Numbered from the stretch's first letter, positions 15,449-25,749 are shown. The stretch: DNA of 64,000 nucleotides from Candidatus Azobacteroides sp. (GCA_009787405.1 WRGA01000125.1:35109-99108); one strand, 5' to 3'. Notes: generated from the sequence alone by a model not told the origin. Numbers and translations: made by a program.

Positions 15449-16327
15449 TTAGGCTTTAATTTTGTCAAATCCTTTGCCATATACTCCTATTACCGAACTT
15501 TGAGAAATAAATGCATCAGGATCGATTTGTTTTACCAAATGAAATATTCTGACCGATTCACTCTTTTTTGCCATTACGATGATGACTTTAACCGGCTGCT
15601 TTGAATACCATCCCATGCCGTCAACCACCGTTACTCCTCTGTTTACGTCTTTATTGATTTGATCGGCGATTTCTTTGTATTTACCCGAAAAAATAAAAAA
15701 TTGCACCGACTGACGAACTCCGTTTACCACTAAATCCACCGTATAGGTCGAAATAAGCATCACCACCAACCCGTATACGATTTTTTCTATGCTGTGAAAA
15801 AGCAAATAGGAAGAACTGATGATTATGACGTCGCAATACAAAATGGCTCTGCCGAGTGTGATATTTTTATATTTATTGATAATGGCCGCAACAATATCCG
15901 TTCCTCCCGAACTTCCGTTTGCGGTAAAAACGATGCCGATTCCCGTGCCGCACAAAATTCCTCCGATTACACACGCCATAAATGCCTCTTCCGTTACGAA
16001 CGGAACGGTGATGAAATGTTGAAAAACGGACAGAAACAAGGTCAAAACGGCAACGCCGTAAATCGTTCTGATGCTGAACCGGAAGCCCAACACTTTTATG
16101 GCTGCTACGAGGAGTACCAAATTAATGCTTAAAAAGGTAATCCACATCGGAACGCCCGATTTATAATACACCAAAGCACCGATTCCGCTGATGCCTCCGC
16201 TCGTTATTTTATGAGGAAGTAAAAAAGCGGTCCATCCCAATGCATACAAAGACAATCCGAAGGTGATAACCACGTAATCTTTGATCGCTCGCGCTTTTTT
16301 GGACGTATATTTCTTTTCGATATACAT
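15449..16327 (-). CDS. YitT family membrane protein
   Basis: 'ALGWTAFLLPHKITSGGISGIGALVYYKSG', 'GSSGGTDIVAAII', C-terminal DUF2179-like region. Confidence 0.9.
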   Translation of the reverse strand: MYIEKKYTSKKARAIKDYVVITFGLSLYALGWTAFLLPHKITSGGISGIGALVYYKSGVPMWITFLSINLVLLVAAIKVLGFRFSIRTIYGVAVLTLFLSVFQHFITVPFVTEEAFMACVIGGILCGTGIGIVFTANGSSGGTDIVAAIINKYKNITLGRAILYCDVIIISSSYLLFHSIEKIVYGLVVMLISTYTVDLVVNGVRQSVQFFIFSGKYKEIADQINKDVNRGVTVVDGMGWYSKQPVKVIIVMAKKSESVRIFHLVKQIDPDAFISQSSVIGVYGKGFDKIKA

Positions 16328-16347
16328 GCAAATGGAAAAACTGCCGG

Positions 16348-17196
16348 TTAAAAGTTATATATATCCATGTTAATATGTTCGGCTTTTACCTGCTCTTTTA
16401 AAAATATCGACGTCATTTCGGCAAATTTATCGGGAGACTCTGATGTGTAAAATCGTGTATTTGAATTTTTGGTACATTTTTCATCCATCTCCGGATGTCG
16501 TTTCAAATAATCGGCCAGACTTTCTGCCACGTATTCTCCTTGAAAAAGCAGTTTTACCCGTTCGGGAATATATTCCTTTATCTTATTGATTAATAACGGA
16601 TAATGGGTACATCCCAATATCAATAAATCGATAAGAGCATCTTCTTTTAAAATTTTGTCCAGATATTTCTTCACAAAGTAATCGGCGCCCCCACCGGAAT
16701 ATTCGTTATTCTCAATGATCGGCACCCACATCGGACAAGCTTGTGAGGCCACGGATATTTCCGGAAACAATTTATGTATTTCTATGGTATAAGACCCGGA
16801 ACTGACCGTTCCTTCCGTCCCTAATATTCCGATATGTTTCGTTTGCGTTAAACGATCGACGGATTCAACGGTAGGACGAATAATTCCGAGAACCCTGCGT
16901 TCGGGATCCCACCCCGGCAGATCTTTCTGCTGTATCGTTCTCAACGCTTTTGCCGAAGCTGTATTACATGCCAATATCACTAACCGGCAGCCTTCAACGA
17001 ATAATCTCAGCACAGCCTGCCGCGTAAATTCATATACGACATCGAAAGATCGGGAGCCGTAAGGTGACCGGGCATTATCGCCCAAATAAATAAAATCATA
17101 CTGCGGCAAAATTTCTTTGATTTTGCCGTAAATGGTCAATCCTCCGTAACCGGAGTCGAAAATACCTATCGGGCCGGGTGTTTTTGGCAGATGCAT
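16348..17196 (-). CDS. murI: Glutamate racemase
   Basis: 'PIGIFDSGYGGLTIY', 'YLGDNARSPYGSRS', 'LACNTASAKALR', 'LILGCTHYPLL'. Confidence 0.95.
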   Translation of the reverse strand: MHLPKTPGPIGIFDSGYGGLTIYGKIKEILPQYDFIYLGDNARSPYGSRSFDVVYEFTRQAVLRLFVEGCRLVILACNTASAKALRTIQQKDLPGWDPERRVLGIIRPTVESVDRLTQTKHIGILGTEGTVSSGSYTIEIHKLFPEISVASQACPMWVPIIENNEYSGGGADYFVKKYLDKILKEDALIDLLILGCTHYPLLINKIKEYIPERVKLLFQGEYVAESLADYLKRHPEMDEKCTKNSNTRFYTSESPDKFAEMTSIFLKEQVKAEHINMDIYNF

Positions 17197-17272
17197 ATCT
17201 GATTTGAACGCAAAAATACAAAAAAGGATGGATTTGCATCCACCCTCTTAATTCTTTTTATGTATCCCGGTG

Positions 17273-17779
17273 TTACTTAATGCCTAACTTTGCCTTTATC
17301 ATGGAAGAAACATCCGTCATTTTTGTCGGAGACAAATATAATGCGGCATTGACATCGATAATGGATGTATAGCCGTTTTCGTCGCCCACAGCCTTAATGG
17401 CGTTTTTTATTTTTTCTTCGATCGGCTGCATTAATTGCACTTGCAATTTTTGCATGTCCTGACGCGCAACGTCGTAGAAATTCTGAGTCCGTTGATCCAA
17501 TTCATTGATTTCTTTCATCCGCATCGCCTTAATACTTTCCGACATCGAGTCTTGCTCTTGTTGAAATGCCGTAAACTTCTTATTCAGCTCATCCCGCATG
17601 TTATTCAGCTCTGTTTCAAGCTTACTTGTTTCCGCATCAAGTTTATTTTGAGCTTCCACCCTTTCCGGCATCGCCTGCAAAATATCAGCCGTATTGAGAT
17701 ATCCGAACTTATCTTGCGAAAATGAACTGAATGAACATGTAAAAGCTATTACAAGAACAACTAAAACCTTTTTTAACAT
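17273..17779 (-). CDS. OmpH/Skp family periplasmic chaperone
   Basis: Signal peptide, 'KFGYLNTADILQAMPE', coiled-coil body. Confidence 0.9.
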   Translation of the reverse strand: MLKKVLVVLVIAFTCSFSSFSQDKFGYLNTADILQAMPERVEAQNKLDAETSKLETELNNMRDELNKKFTAFQQEQDSMSESIKAMRMKEINELDQRTQNFYDVARQDMQKLQVQLMQPIEEKIKNAIKAVGDENGYTSIIDVNAALYLSPTKMTDVSSMIKAKLGIK

Positions 17780-17835
17780 ATACTAAAATTTAAAATGATT
17801 GATACTCGACTGATTTTTTTTGCAAAATTAAGGAT

Positions 17836-18351
17836 TTATTTTGAATATCCTAATTTTGCGAGAATTTCATTGCTGATATCAATTCTCGGAGATGCAAAAA
17901 TGATATTTGCCGAAGATGCCCTGTCCATTACCATTTGGTATCCTTTTTCTTCGGAGACCTGTTTTACGGCATTATAAATTTCTTCCTGTATGGGTTTCAT
18001 CAAACTTTCCCGCTTCTTATACAATTCTCCGTCCTGCCCGAAATATTTCCGTTTCAAATCGTTTGCCGCTTTTTCTTTGGCTACAATCTCGTCTTCTCTC
18101 TTTTTTTTCATGTCTTCGGATAAAAAAACCACTTCCGATTGATAGCTTTTATACATGTTTTGTGCATCCTGAAATTGTTTTTCCACTTCCACCTGCCATT
18201 TTTTCGAGATCTGGTTCAATTGCTCATTGGCCATTTCATACGCCGGAATATTCTTTAGAATATATTCCATGTCGATCAAAGCAAACTTTTGCGCTTTTCC
18301 CGAAGCGCAAAATGCGATTGCCGCTATGGTTATCAATACTATCTTTTTCAT
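17836..18351 (-). CDS. OmpH/Skp family periplasmic chaperone (second copy)
   Basis: 'KFALIDMEYILKNIPAYEMANEQLNQISKKWQ', coiled-coil; tandem with the other OmpH and bamA. Confidence 0.9.
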   Translation of the reverse strand: MKKIVLITIAAIAFCASGKAQKFALIDMEYILKNIPAYEMANEQLNQISKKWQVEVEKQFQDAQNMYKSYQSEVVFLSEDMKKKREDEIVAKEKAANDLKRKYFGQDGELYKKRESLMKPIQEEIYNAVKQVSEEKGYQMVMDRASSANIIFASPRIDISNEILAKLGYSK

Positions 18352-18385
18352 AATGTTATAATATAATTCTATTTTGGTTAATCAA

Positions 18386-20959
18386 TCAAAATTCTTGTCC
18401 GAGCACAAAATGAAGCTGGCTCCCGCCGTAATCTCTCGTATTTCCGATCTTGTCGAATCCGTAAGCCCAATCAAGTCCCATCAATCCGATCATCGGAAGC
18501 ATGATCCGTATTCCCACTCCCGCCGAGCGTTTAATATCCATCGGGTTGAATCGATTTACATCATACCAGGCATTTCCGCCTTCAACAAATGCTAATGCGT
18601 AAATGGTGGACGTCGGCTGTAACATCAACGGGTATCGAAGTTCCAACACCATCCGGGTATATGCCGAGGCCTGACCTCCCAAAGAACCGTCCTGATACCC
18701 GCGCAATGCAACGGTTTCGGTTGCATACATGCTGCCGGTTCCCGACATTCCCGAACCTCCCACATTAAATGTTTCAAACGGCGATTTTTTGTATTTATTA
18801 AAATATCCGACCAATCCGAAATCCGCTCTCGTCATTAAAACCAGCTTTTCATTAGGCGTCAGCGGCGTAAACGTTTTCGAATCAAATTTCCACTTATGAT
18901 ATTCGATCCACTTATATTTACGCTCCGTATATTCGTTCGCCATGGCGGCATAATCCTTTCCGTCCCAAAGAGAAAAAGGCGGCGTTATATTGAGAGACAA
19001 CGAGAAAATAGATCCTCTACGGGTATAAATAGGCTGGTCCGTTGAATTCCGGGTCAAATTTATACGTAAACTCAAATTGTTGCAATTTCCGTTTTGGACA
19101 ATAAAATAATCCCAGTTTTTCATCCGGTATTGCTGATACGAAATTTCTCCGTATATCGTAAAATAATCATCAGGCCAGTTCAATCGTTTTCCCAACCCGA
19201 CCGATGCCCCGAGCACTTGAAATGAGGTGTTGGGATCGGCATAAGCATATATGGACGTATTGTCATAATCATTACCGCTGTACAAGTAGTTGTAATAATT
19301 GTTGGCATAAGTGCTGCTTATGCTTGTCTGCCGGGAATAAAACGCGCCCACAGAAAATGTGTTCGGACGTTTTCCTCCGAACCACGGTTCCATAAAAGAA
19401 ATACTGTACGATTGATAATAACGGCCGTTGGTTTGTCCGCTTATACTCAAAGATTGTCCGTCTCCCTGCGGAAGAATGCCTCTCCGGTTTTCTGTATTAA
19501 ACATATTTCTTATGGAAAAGTTGGTAAATCGAAACCCTAATTTTCCCACCAAGCCGGTTTGTCCCCAACCCAACGAAAATTCAACCTGATCGTTGGCTTT
19601 CGACTCGAGTTTATAGGCGATGTCCACTGTTCCATCTTCATAATTCGGATGAACATCGGGATTCAAGTTTTCCGGATTGAAATGTCCCATTTGAGCAATT
19701 TCCCGTAAAGAACGGATCAAATCTTCCTTGCTGAACAATGCTCCGGGTTTTGTCCGCAATTCACGGCGGATAACGTGCTCGAACAAACGATCATTCCCCT
19801 GAATATCCACTTTATTGATGGTTGCCTGCGCTCCTTCAAAGATCCGGAATTCCAGATCCACCGAATCATTTTCAACATTCACCTCCACCGGATCCACCCT
19901 GAAAAACAAATATCCGTTATTCATGTACACATTGGCTACTGCGTCATCATCGGACGTAAGCCGTTCTTCCATCTTCTTCTGATTATATACATCGCCGGCG
20001 TTCATCGACAATACCTGATTCAACCAATCCGAAGGATAAAGCGTATTCCCCACCCACTGAATGTTGCGGATATGATACAAATCTCCTTCGTCTACCGTCA
20101 GGTAAACATCAACCGTTTTATCATCGTATCGGGCTATACTGTCATGGGTGATCTGTGCATCTCGATACCCCATTTCATTGTATTTACTGATAATCAAATC
20201 TTTATCTTTATCAAATTCTTGTGCCACAAATTTTTTGGTACGAAAAAGGTTTCTAAATTTGCCTTTTTCATTCGTTTTCTTCATGACCCTCTTTAATTTT
20301 CCGTCGGATAAAGCCACATTGCCGTCGATGTATATTTTATGAACTTTTATTTTTTCTTTTTTATCGACATAAATATCAACAATATCCTGATTCTCCAGCG
20401 TATTATCGGCTTTTTGAACAATCGTCACATCCGCATCGCGAAATCCTTTTTCATCAAAATAACGTTTGATATATGTTTTGGCTCTGTCGACAATATTGGG
20501 AGTAATCTGATTTCCGACCACCAATCCCAATCGGGCTCCCAAATCTTCGCGTTCACTTTTCTTCATTCCGTGGTAATTAATTTGAGAAATACGGGGACGC
20601 TGTTTCAAATCGATTTGCAGCCAAATCTTATCGCCGTCGATTTTGGTTGCCGATATTTTCACATCCGAGAAAAGCCCGTGCCTCCAAAAACGTTTGATTG
20701 CCGTCGATATTTCGTCTCCTCCGGGAATGGTTACTTCTTCGCCGACGGAAAGGCCCGACAATCCGATCACGATAAAATCATCATAATTGGAAGCTCCCGA
20801 TACTTTAATATCGGCGATGGTATATGTTTTGGGTGTAGCTGAATAAGAAATAACGGGAAGATTTTCCGATGCAACAGAATCTTTATTCATTTCCTGAGAA
20901 AAAGAAGTCAAAATCGAAAATAAAATACCTGCAAAAGCAAGTGTCGTTTTTTTATACAT
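18386..20959 (-). CDS. bamA: Outer membrane protein assembly factor BamA
   Basis: POTRA repeats, C-terminal Omp85 barrel 'ALAFVEGGNAWYDVNRFNPMDIKRSAGVGIRIMLPMIGLMGLDWAYGFDK'. Confidence 0.94.
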   Translation of the reverse strand: MYKKTTLAFAGILFSILTSFSQEMNKDSVASENLPVISYSATPKTYTIADIKVSGASNYDDFIVIGLSGLSVGEEVTIPGGDEISTAIKRFWRHGLFSDVKISATKIDGDKIWLQIDLKQRPRISQINYHGMKKSEREDLGARLGLVVGNQITPNIVDRAKTYIKRYFDEKGFRDADVTIVQKADNTLENQDIVDIYVDKKEKIKVHKIYIDGNVALSDGKLKRVMKKTNEKGKFRNLFRTKKFVAQEFDKDKDLIISKYNEMGYRDAQITHDSIARYDDKTVDVYLTVDEGDLYHIRNIQWVGNTLYPSDWLNQVLSMNAGDVYNQKKMEERLTSDDDAVANVYMNNGYLFFRVDPVEVNVENDSVDLEFRIFEGAQATINKVDIQGNDRLFEHVIRRELRTKPGALFSKEDLIRSLREIAQMGHFNPENLNPDVHPNYEDGTVDIAYKLESKANDQVEFSLGWGQTGLVGKLGFRFTNFSIRNMFNTENRRGILPQGDGQSLSISGQTNGRYYQSYSISFMEPWFGGKRPNTFSVGAFYSRQTSISSTYANNYYNYLYSGNDYDNTSIYAYADPNTSFQVLGASVGLGKRLNWPDDYFTIYGEISYQQYRMKNWDYFIVQNGNCNNLSLRINLTRNSTDQPIYTRRGSIFSLSLNITPPFSLWDGKDYAAMANEYTERKYKWIEYHKWKFDSKTFTPLTPNEKLVLMTRADFGLVGYFNKYKKSPFETFNVGGSGMSGTGSMYATETVALRGYQDGSLGGQASAYTRMVLELRYPLMLQPTSTIYALAFVEGGNAWYDVNRFNPMDIKRSAGVGIRIMLPMIGLMGLDWAYGFDKIGNTRDYGGSQLHFVLGQEF

Positions 20960-21006
20960 AATTATATTAAATCGTCTTTTAATCGATCGTTTTATTCCGG
21001 CCGAAA

Positions 21007-21744
21007 TCAAAGCTGTTCGCTCGTTTTTCCGAATCGGCGCTCCCGCAACTGATAGTCGGATATCGCTTTATACAAATCTTCCTTTCCGAAATCGGGCCAA
21101 TAGGTTTCGGTAAAATACAGCTCGGAATAAGATAACTGCCACATCAAAAAATTGCTGATGCGAAGTTCTCCTCCCGTTCTGATCAATAAATCCGGATCCG
21201 GAATCCCTTTGGTGGTCAAATGTTCGGATACGACCTCTTCATTGATGTCTTCAATGTTCATGTCATTCCCTTTCACCGCTGCGGCAATTTGTTTCACCGC
21301 TTCTACGATCTCGCTTTTGGAAGAATAACTCAATGCCAGCACAAGCGTCAACCCGGTATTGCAGGAAGTCTGTTTCATGCAATTTTCCAAACGCAAACGC
21401 GGTTCCTCGGGCAAACGATTTTTATCCCCGATCGTCAATAGCCGGATATTATTTTTCATTAAATCCGGCAATTCTCTTTCGATGGCCCAAACCATTATTT
21501 TCATTAACGCATCAATCTCTTGCCGGGGCCGATTCCAATTCTCAACGGAAAATGTATACAGCGTCAAATAAGAAACTTTTAAATCAGAGGCCGCTTCGGT
21601 TACCAAACGCACGGCATCGACGCCTTTTTGATGTCCGGCGCTTCTGTCGAGGCCCCGACTTTTTGCCCAACGTCCGTTTCCGTCCATTATAATGGCTATA
21701 TGACGAGGAATCCGCTTTATGTTCACATTTTCTTTATACGACAT
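21007..21744 (-). CDS. uppS: Isoprenyl (undecaprenyl diphosphate) synthase
   Basis: 'HIAIIMDGNGRWAKSRGLDRSAGHQKG', 'TLYTFSVENWNRP', 'DLLIRTGGELRISNFLMWQLSYSELYF'. Confidence 0.95.
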   Translation of the reverse strand: MSYKENVNIKRIPRHIAIIMDGNGRWAKSRGLDRSAGHQKGVDAVRLVTEAASDLKVSYLTLYTFSVENWNRPRQEIDALMKIMVWAIERELPDLMKNNIRLLTIGDKNRLPEEPRLRLENCMKQTSCNTGLTLVLALSYSSKSEIVEAVKQIAAAVKGNDMNIEDINEEVVSEHLTTKGIPDPDLLIRTGGELRISNFLMWQLSYSELYFTETYWPDFGKEDLYKAISDYQLRERRFGKTSEQL

Positions 21745-21846
21745 ATCTGTTTGACCGTTATCAAGTTTATCATCCGGTTCCGGTTATTCTTGTCCGAATC
21801 AATCCTTTATTTTCCATCCGGCATTACCGGATCTTATTTTCCGTTT

Positions 21847-22572
21847 TTACCGGCAAAACCCTCCGCAAGTATAAAAATCATAGGTGACAAAAATAAAGGT
21901 AAAATTATACCAATCTTTATTTTTAAAGGTCGAACTTTTAATCCCGTAAGGATCGTCCAATGAAAAATCGGGATTCTTGCTCGTCACATCCAAATTATCC
22001 TGCAATGTTTTCCGGAACGAAAATTCAAGTCCGACATTCCATCGATGTTTAATTTTATATTTTATCCCCACCCCAAAAGGAATATTCATCCCGAAAAAAC
22101 TGCCGTTATCGCCGGGTGAAGGAGAAAAAGTCATCCCCACTCCCGCTGACACATACGGAGACCATCTTTGCGTATCCAGATATTTAAATTCGTCACTGTA
22201 ATTAAAAAAATTAAATTCAATCTGAACTCCCAAATCAAACAGATTTCGGCTGAAACTCACTTGAGTGTTGCCCGGAAAAACATTCGGATACCCTTGAGTA
22301 TCCCCGGTTATCCCGGCCATCGCCAGATTTGCTTTTACGGCATAACGAAAATTATAATTATACCTGAAAACTCCTCCGAATGTTTCCCTTATACCATGAT
22401 ACATCGAGCGGTTGGCTTCACCCAGATAAAAGGAGGTTCCGAGCATTCCTCCTATTTCATACCGGTATGATTGCGCAAACAAAAAACTTAACGGAAAAAA
22501 CAATAATAATCCTGTTGTCTGTATTTTTTTTATCCCGGAAAATACCATTTCGATCGTCTGTTTATGAGTCAA
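21847..22572 (-). CDS. porG: DUF6089-like outer-membrane beta-barrel, PorG-type T9SS component
   Basis: 'YRYEIGGMLGTSFYLGEANRSMYHGIRETFGGVFRYNYNFRYAVKANL'; neighbour of uppS-bamA as recalled for P. gingivalis PorG. Confidence 0.75.
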   Translation of the reverse strand: MTHKQTIEMVFSGIKKIQTTGLLLFFPLSFLFAQSYRYEIGGMLGTSFYLGEANRSMYHGIRETFGGVFRYNYNFRYAVKANLAMAGITGDTQGYPNVFPGNTQVSFSRNLFDLGVQIEFNFFNYSDEFKYLDTQRWSPYVSAGVGMTFSPSPGDNGSFFGMNIPFGVGIKYKIKHRWNVGLEFSFRKTLQDNLDVTSKNPDFSLDDPYGIKSSTFKNKDWYNFTFIFVTYDFYTCGGFCR

Positions 22573-22628
22573 TACAAAAAGAACGTTCCGGATTGTCCAA
22601 AATTATATCCTTCCGGTTAATTTTTATT

Positions 22629-22777
22629 TAAGTATGCCGCAAAACCGGTTTATATTTTAAACGCTATGCCGCAAAGACGGCAAGATGCGATGTTTAAATT
22701 CTTTGTGACTTTGTGCCTTTGCATCTTCGCGTTTTAAAATAGTTAGCTATTAAATTCTGCCTTGTATTGTACTTACT
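22629..22777 (-). repeat. Dispersed palindromic intergenic element, copy B
   Basis: Reverse complement matches copies A/D: CAGAATTTAATAG...TATTTTAAAACGCGAAGATGCAAAG...GCGGCATACTTA. Confidence 0.8.
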
Positions 22778-24116
22778 TAAATCCCAATTTATTCAAAAAG
22801 CCCGACCACACATCGTCAATCCAGGTTGTTCCCCCGTTCGTACCTCCGAACAACATGATTCTGTTGTCGGCGTTTACACACGCCGAGGCATAAGCACGCG
22901 GTGAATACAAATCTGTTATCGCATTCAATGTATCGGCTTTTTGCCATGTCACGCCGCCGGTAACCGAAACATACATGTCGTCGGTGTAGGTTCCGCTATC
23001 GTCTTTTCCTCCTATCAAATAATATTTACCGGCATAATAAATCACAACGGCTCCTTCTTTTCCGGCAAAATTCGTTGCTTTTTCGTCGGCCAATTGCACC
23101 CAATTCAATCCGTCGGATGTTCGCCAAGTGGTATTCAAAACCGTTCCCTGAGCGTTTTTTCCGCCGGCGGCAATCAATCCGACATAAGCGGCAGCCGGGT
23201 TATAGTCGGATGCGGCGCCGAAGCCCGACACCGGAAAATTTGCCGGAATCGCATCACGGCTTGTTTGCCACGTACTGACATCGGATGTCACCCCGAAATA
23301 ACAAGTTTCGTCGATACTGATCAGCGCACACAACAACGAGGGCGACGTTTTGGTTTCGGGAATGCTTCCGATAAATGTTTTCACCGGCGCGGAAGAAGAA
23401 ACTTCCGTCCAACGTCCGGCATTTACCGATTGATACACGACTCCGGATGTTCCGGCAAGATACACGGCTCCCTTATAAATCACCATCGAACTTAAATCGG
23501 CATCAAAAGGAAATCCCGACAATGTCTGCTCCGTCCATGTGCTTCCGGATGCAGAAGAATACAGGACGAAACTTCCGTTTATTTCGGCAAAGGTATAATA
23601 AATCCCGTTAAACAGGATTGTCTTTTGAAAAGATACCGGCCTGTTCAATGCCTTATCGGTCAATTGTGTCCATGAAATCCGGCCGCCTTCCTGCCGGTGA
23701 ATGTTCAATTGCGCCGTGTAAGTCTTTTTATTGATTCCGTCGCGGGAATAAACAATCAATTTTACCGGTTGAGTAAAATTGACGGAATCCGAAGGTGTCC
23801 AATTGATCGTATCACCGGTCGCACCCGGTATCATCATGATGCCGGCGGCCGCATTGGTCGTAACGGAACAAAGCGCTTTCGTCAATTTTGTTCCGTAAGG
23901 CAATGAATCGATATTATATATTAATCCGTTTAAATGATCAATGGTAAACGATACACCGGCCAACACCGGTACAGAATCGGTCGACATCGAAAATGAATAA
24001 ATTTGTGCATCAGAACCGGCAACGCCGGAAGTATCCGTGTTATCATCGCTCAAACAGGACATAAAGCCCAGCAACTGAATAAAAGACAGGATGGATAACA
24101 ATGCTTTTAACTTCAT
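22773..24116 (-). CDS. DUF6242-like lipoprotein with Kelch/propeller-like repeats
   Basis: Lipobox 'LLGFMSC'; 'AQIYSFSMSTDSVPVLAGVSFTIDHLNGLIYNIDSLPYGT'; repeated WTExxL segments. Confidence 0.75.
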   Translation of the reverse strand: MKLKALLSILSFIQLLGFMSCLSDDNTDTSGVAGSDAQIYSFSMSTDSVPVLAGVSFTIDHLNGLIYNIDSLPYGTKLTKALCSVTTNAAAGIMMIPGATGDTINWTPSDSVNFTQPVKLIVYSRDGINKKTYTAQLNIHRQEGGRISWTQLTDKALNRPVSFQKTILFNGIYYTFAEINGSFVLYSSASGSTWTEQTLSGFPFDADLSSMVIYKGAVYLAGTSGVVYQSVNAGRWTEVSSSAPVKTFIGSIPETKTSPSLLCALISIDETCYFGVTSDVSTWQTSRDAIPANFPVSGFGAASDYNPAAAYVGLIAAGGKNAQGTVLNTTWRTSDGLNWVQLADEKATNFAGKEGAVVIYYAGKYYLIGGKDDSGTYTDDMYVSVTGGVTWQKADTLNAITDLYSPRAYASACVNADNRIMLFGGTNGGTTWIDDVWSGFLNKLGFK

Positions 24117-24187
24117 TTATCTCAAATTTACAAAATGAGTTGCAAATGTAAAAAAAAAAAAACTCCGGGAGTCATCAACCCATAGTT

Positions 24188-25279
24188 TTATGAAAAATTA
24201 GAGATTGATCTGTATTGAGATGAGCTTTTCATCGGGAATCCGTTATTTTTTATCGAAACCAGTGATGAATCCCCGTATTTTTCGATGCTCATGACTTCTC
24301 CGTATAGAACAGGCGCCTGAATGCCGCCTCCGAATGTTTTGCCGGCAATTTCAATACGCGCCTCATCCCAAATTCCGGCATCGATAAAAGCCTCCAACAA
24401 TGTCCTTCCGCCTTCTACCAGAAGGGATTGAATGTTTCGTTTATATAACTCGCACAAGATTTGGGGGATGATATTCCGTGAAAAATCCAGACAAACGTAT
24501 TCGACATTTTTCCGTACCGGTGTGTCGTTCTTTGCGGTAAACACTATGGTTTCGGTTTCTCCATTCAACAATGCGGCCTGCTCCGGGACACGCAGTTGCC
24601 GGTCGATGAAAATCCGGACGGGATTCCGTCCTTCCCACAAACGCACCGTCAGCGAGGGATTGTCTTTGATCGCGGTATTGGTGCCGACCATAATTCCGCC
24701 CACTTGAGACCGAAATTTATGGAGTTTTATTTGTGTGATCTCATTGGAGATTACCGCCGCCGGTTCTTTCTCGTAATCGCGGATGACGTCGATATAGCCG
24801 TCTTTGGTTTGCGCCCATTTCAGTACGACGTAAGGTCGTTGCCCGGTATGAAAGGTAATGAAGCGATTGTTTATTTTCCGGCATTCTTCTTCCAATACAC
24901 CGACGCTGACTTGTACGCCCGATTCCCGCAACATCCGGATGCCGCGTCCCGCCACTTCGGCAAAAGGATCTTGAATGCCGATCACCACCCGCGGTATTTG
25001 TTTCCTGATGATTAATTCGGCACAAGGCGGCGTTTTTCCGTAATGTGAACAGGGTTCGAGACTGACATACAAGGTGGAATCTTTCAATAATTCCCGTTTT
25101 TTGACCGATGCAACGGCATTTACTTCGGCATGGGCCCGGCCCGAAACGGAGTGAAATCCTTCTCCTATGATTTTATCTTCATATACAATAACCGCACCGA
25201 CAACCGGATTCGGTATCGCATTCGACCGTCCGTTGACCGCCAATTGCAAACAGCGCTTCATGTATTTTTCATCAAACAT
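24188..25279 (-). CDS. ribD: Bifunctional diaminohydroxyphosphoribosylaminopyrimidine deaminase / reductase
   Basis: 'HAEVNAV', 'TLYVSLEPCSHYGKTPPCAELI', reductase domain 'LLVEGGRTLLEAF'. Confidence 0.95.
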   Translation of the reverse strand: MFDEKYMKRCLQLAVNGRSNAIPNPVVGAVIVYEDKIIGEGFHSVSGRAHAEVNAVASVKKRELLKDSTLYVSLEPCSHYGKTPPCAELIIRKQIPRVVIGIQDPFAEVAGRGIRMLRESGVQVSVGVLEEECRKINNRFITFHTGQRPYVVLKWAQTKDGYIDVIRDYEKEPAAVISNEITQIKLHKFRSQVGGIMVGTNTAIKDNPSLTVRLWEGRNPVRIFIDRQLRVPEQAALLNGETETIVFTAKNDTPVRKNVEYVCLDFSRNIIPQILCELYKRNIQSLLVEGGRTLLEAFIDAGIWDEARIEIAGKTFGGGIQAPVLYGEVMSIEKYGDSSLVSIKNNGFPMKSSSQYRSISNFS

Positions 25280-25338
25280 TTATGAATTTACAATTTGACG
25301 ATTGACAAATTTTAATGTTATTTCTTTCGGGTTTGCAT

Positions 25339-25366
25339 GTAGAGACATGGCATGCCGCGTCTCTAC
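25339..25366. repeat. REP-like palindrome GTAGAGACATGGCATGCCGCGTCTCTAC
   Basis: 28-nt near-palindrome, 12/14 positions complementary. Confidence 0.75.
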
Positions 25367-25443
25367 GGCGGTATCCTCGTAAATCCCGTTAATTCATTTG
25401 ACTCGCGCTGATCCGATTTATCTGAGCCCGCATAAGCAGATGG

Positions 25444-25602
25444 TAAAAACCTTATTTTCCGGAAATTTCCTCAGTAGCTCCTGTGTTGCCCTTTAACTCG
25501 CCCTTATTCCCTTATTGGCCATGATTTAACAAGAAGAGAATAAGGACAAGTGGGGTATAGATTGCCCGGCTACTAAGCTTGCTTTTTAGAATAAGGTTTT
25601 TA
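25444..25602. repeat. Long imperfect inverted repeat (~75-bp arms), MITE-like
   Basis: Outer arms TAAAAACCTTATT / AATAAGGTTTTTA perfect; inner matches AGTAGC/GCTACT and AACTCGCCCTTATTCCCTTATTG / CAAGAAGAGAATAAGGACAAGTG. Confidence 0.7.
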
Positions 25603-25603
25603 T

Positions 25604-25749
25604 CTTAAAGCATATTGAAAGAAATCGTTTATATTTTAAACGCCAAGTCACAAAGACAGAAAGACGCGAAGTTTAAATTCTTTGTGACTTTATGTCTTTG
25701 TATCTTCACATTTAAAATAGCAGCTACTAAATTCTGCCGGGTACTTACT
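25604..25749 (-). repeat. Dispersed palindromic intergenic element, copy C
   Basis: TTTATATTTTAAACGCCAAGTCACAAAGACAGAAAGACGCGAAGTTTAAATTCTTTGTGACTTTATGTCTTTGTATCTTCACATTTAAAATAGCAGCTACTAAATTCTGCC; reverse complement aligns with copy A. Confidence 0.85.

Noticed and set aside
19775-20296. 173-aa plus-strand ORF opposite bamA
   Set aside because: Antisense shadow; low-complexity I/H/F composition
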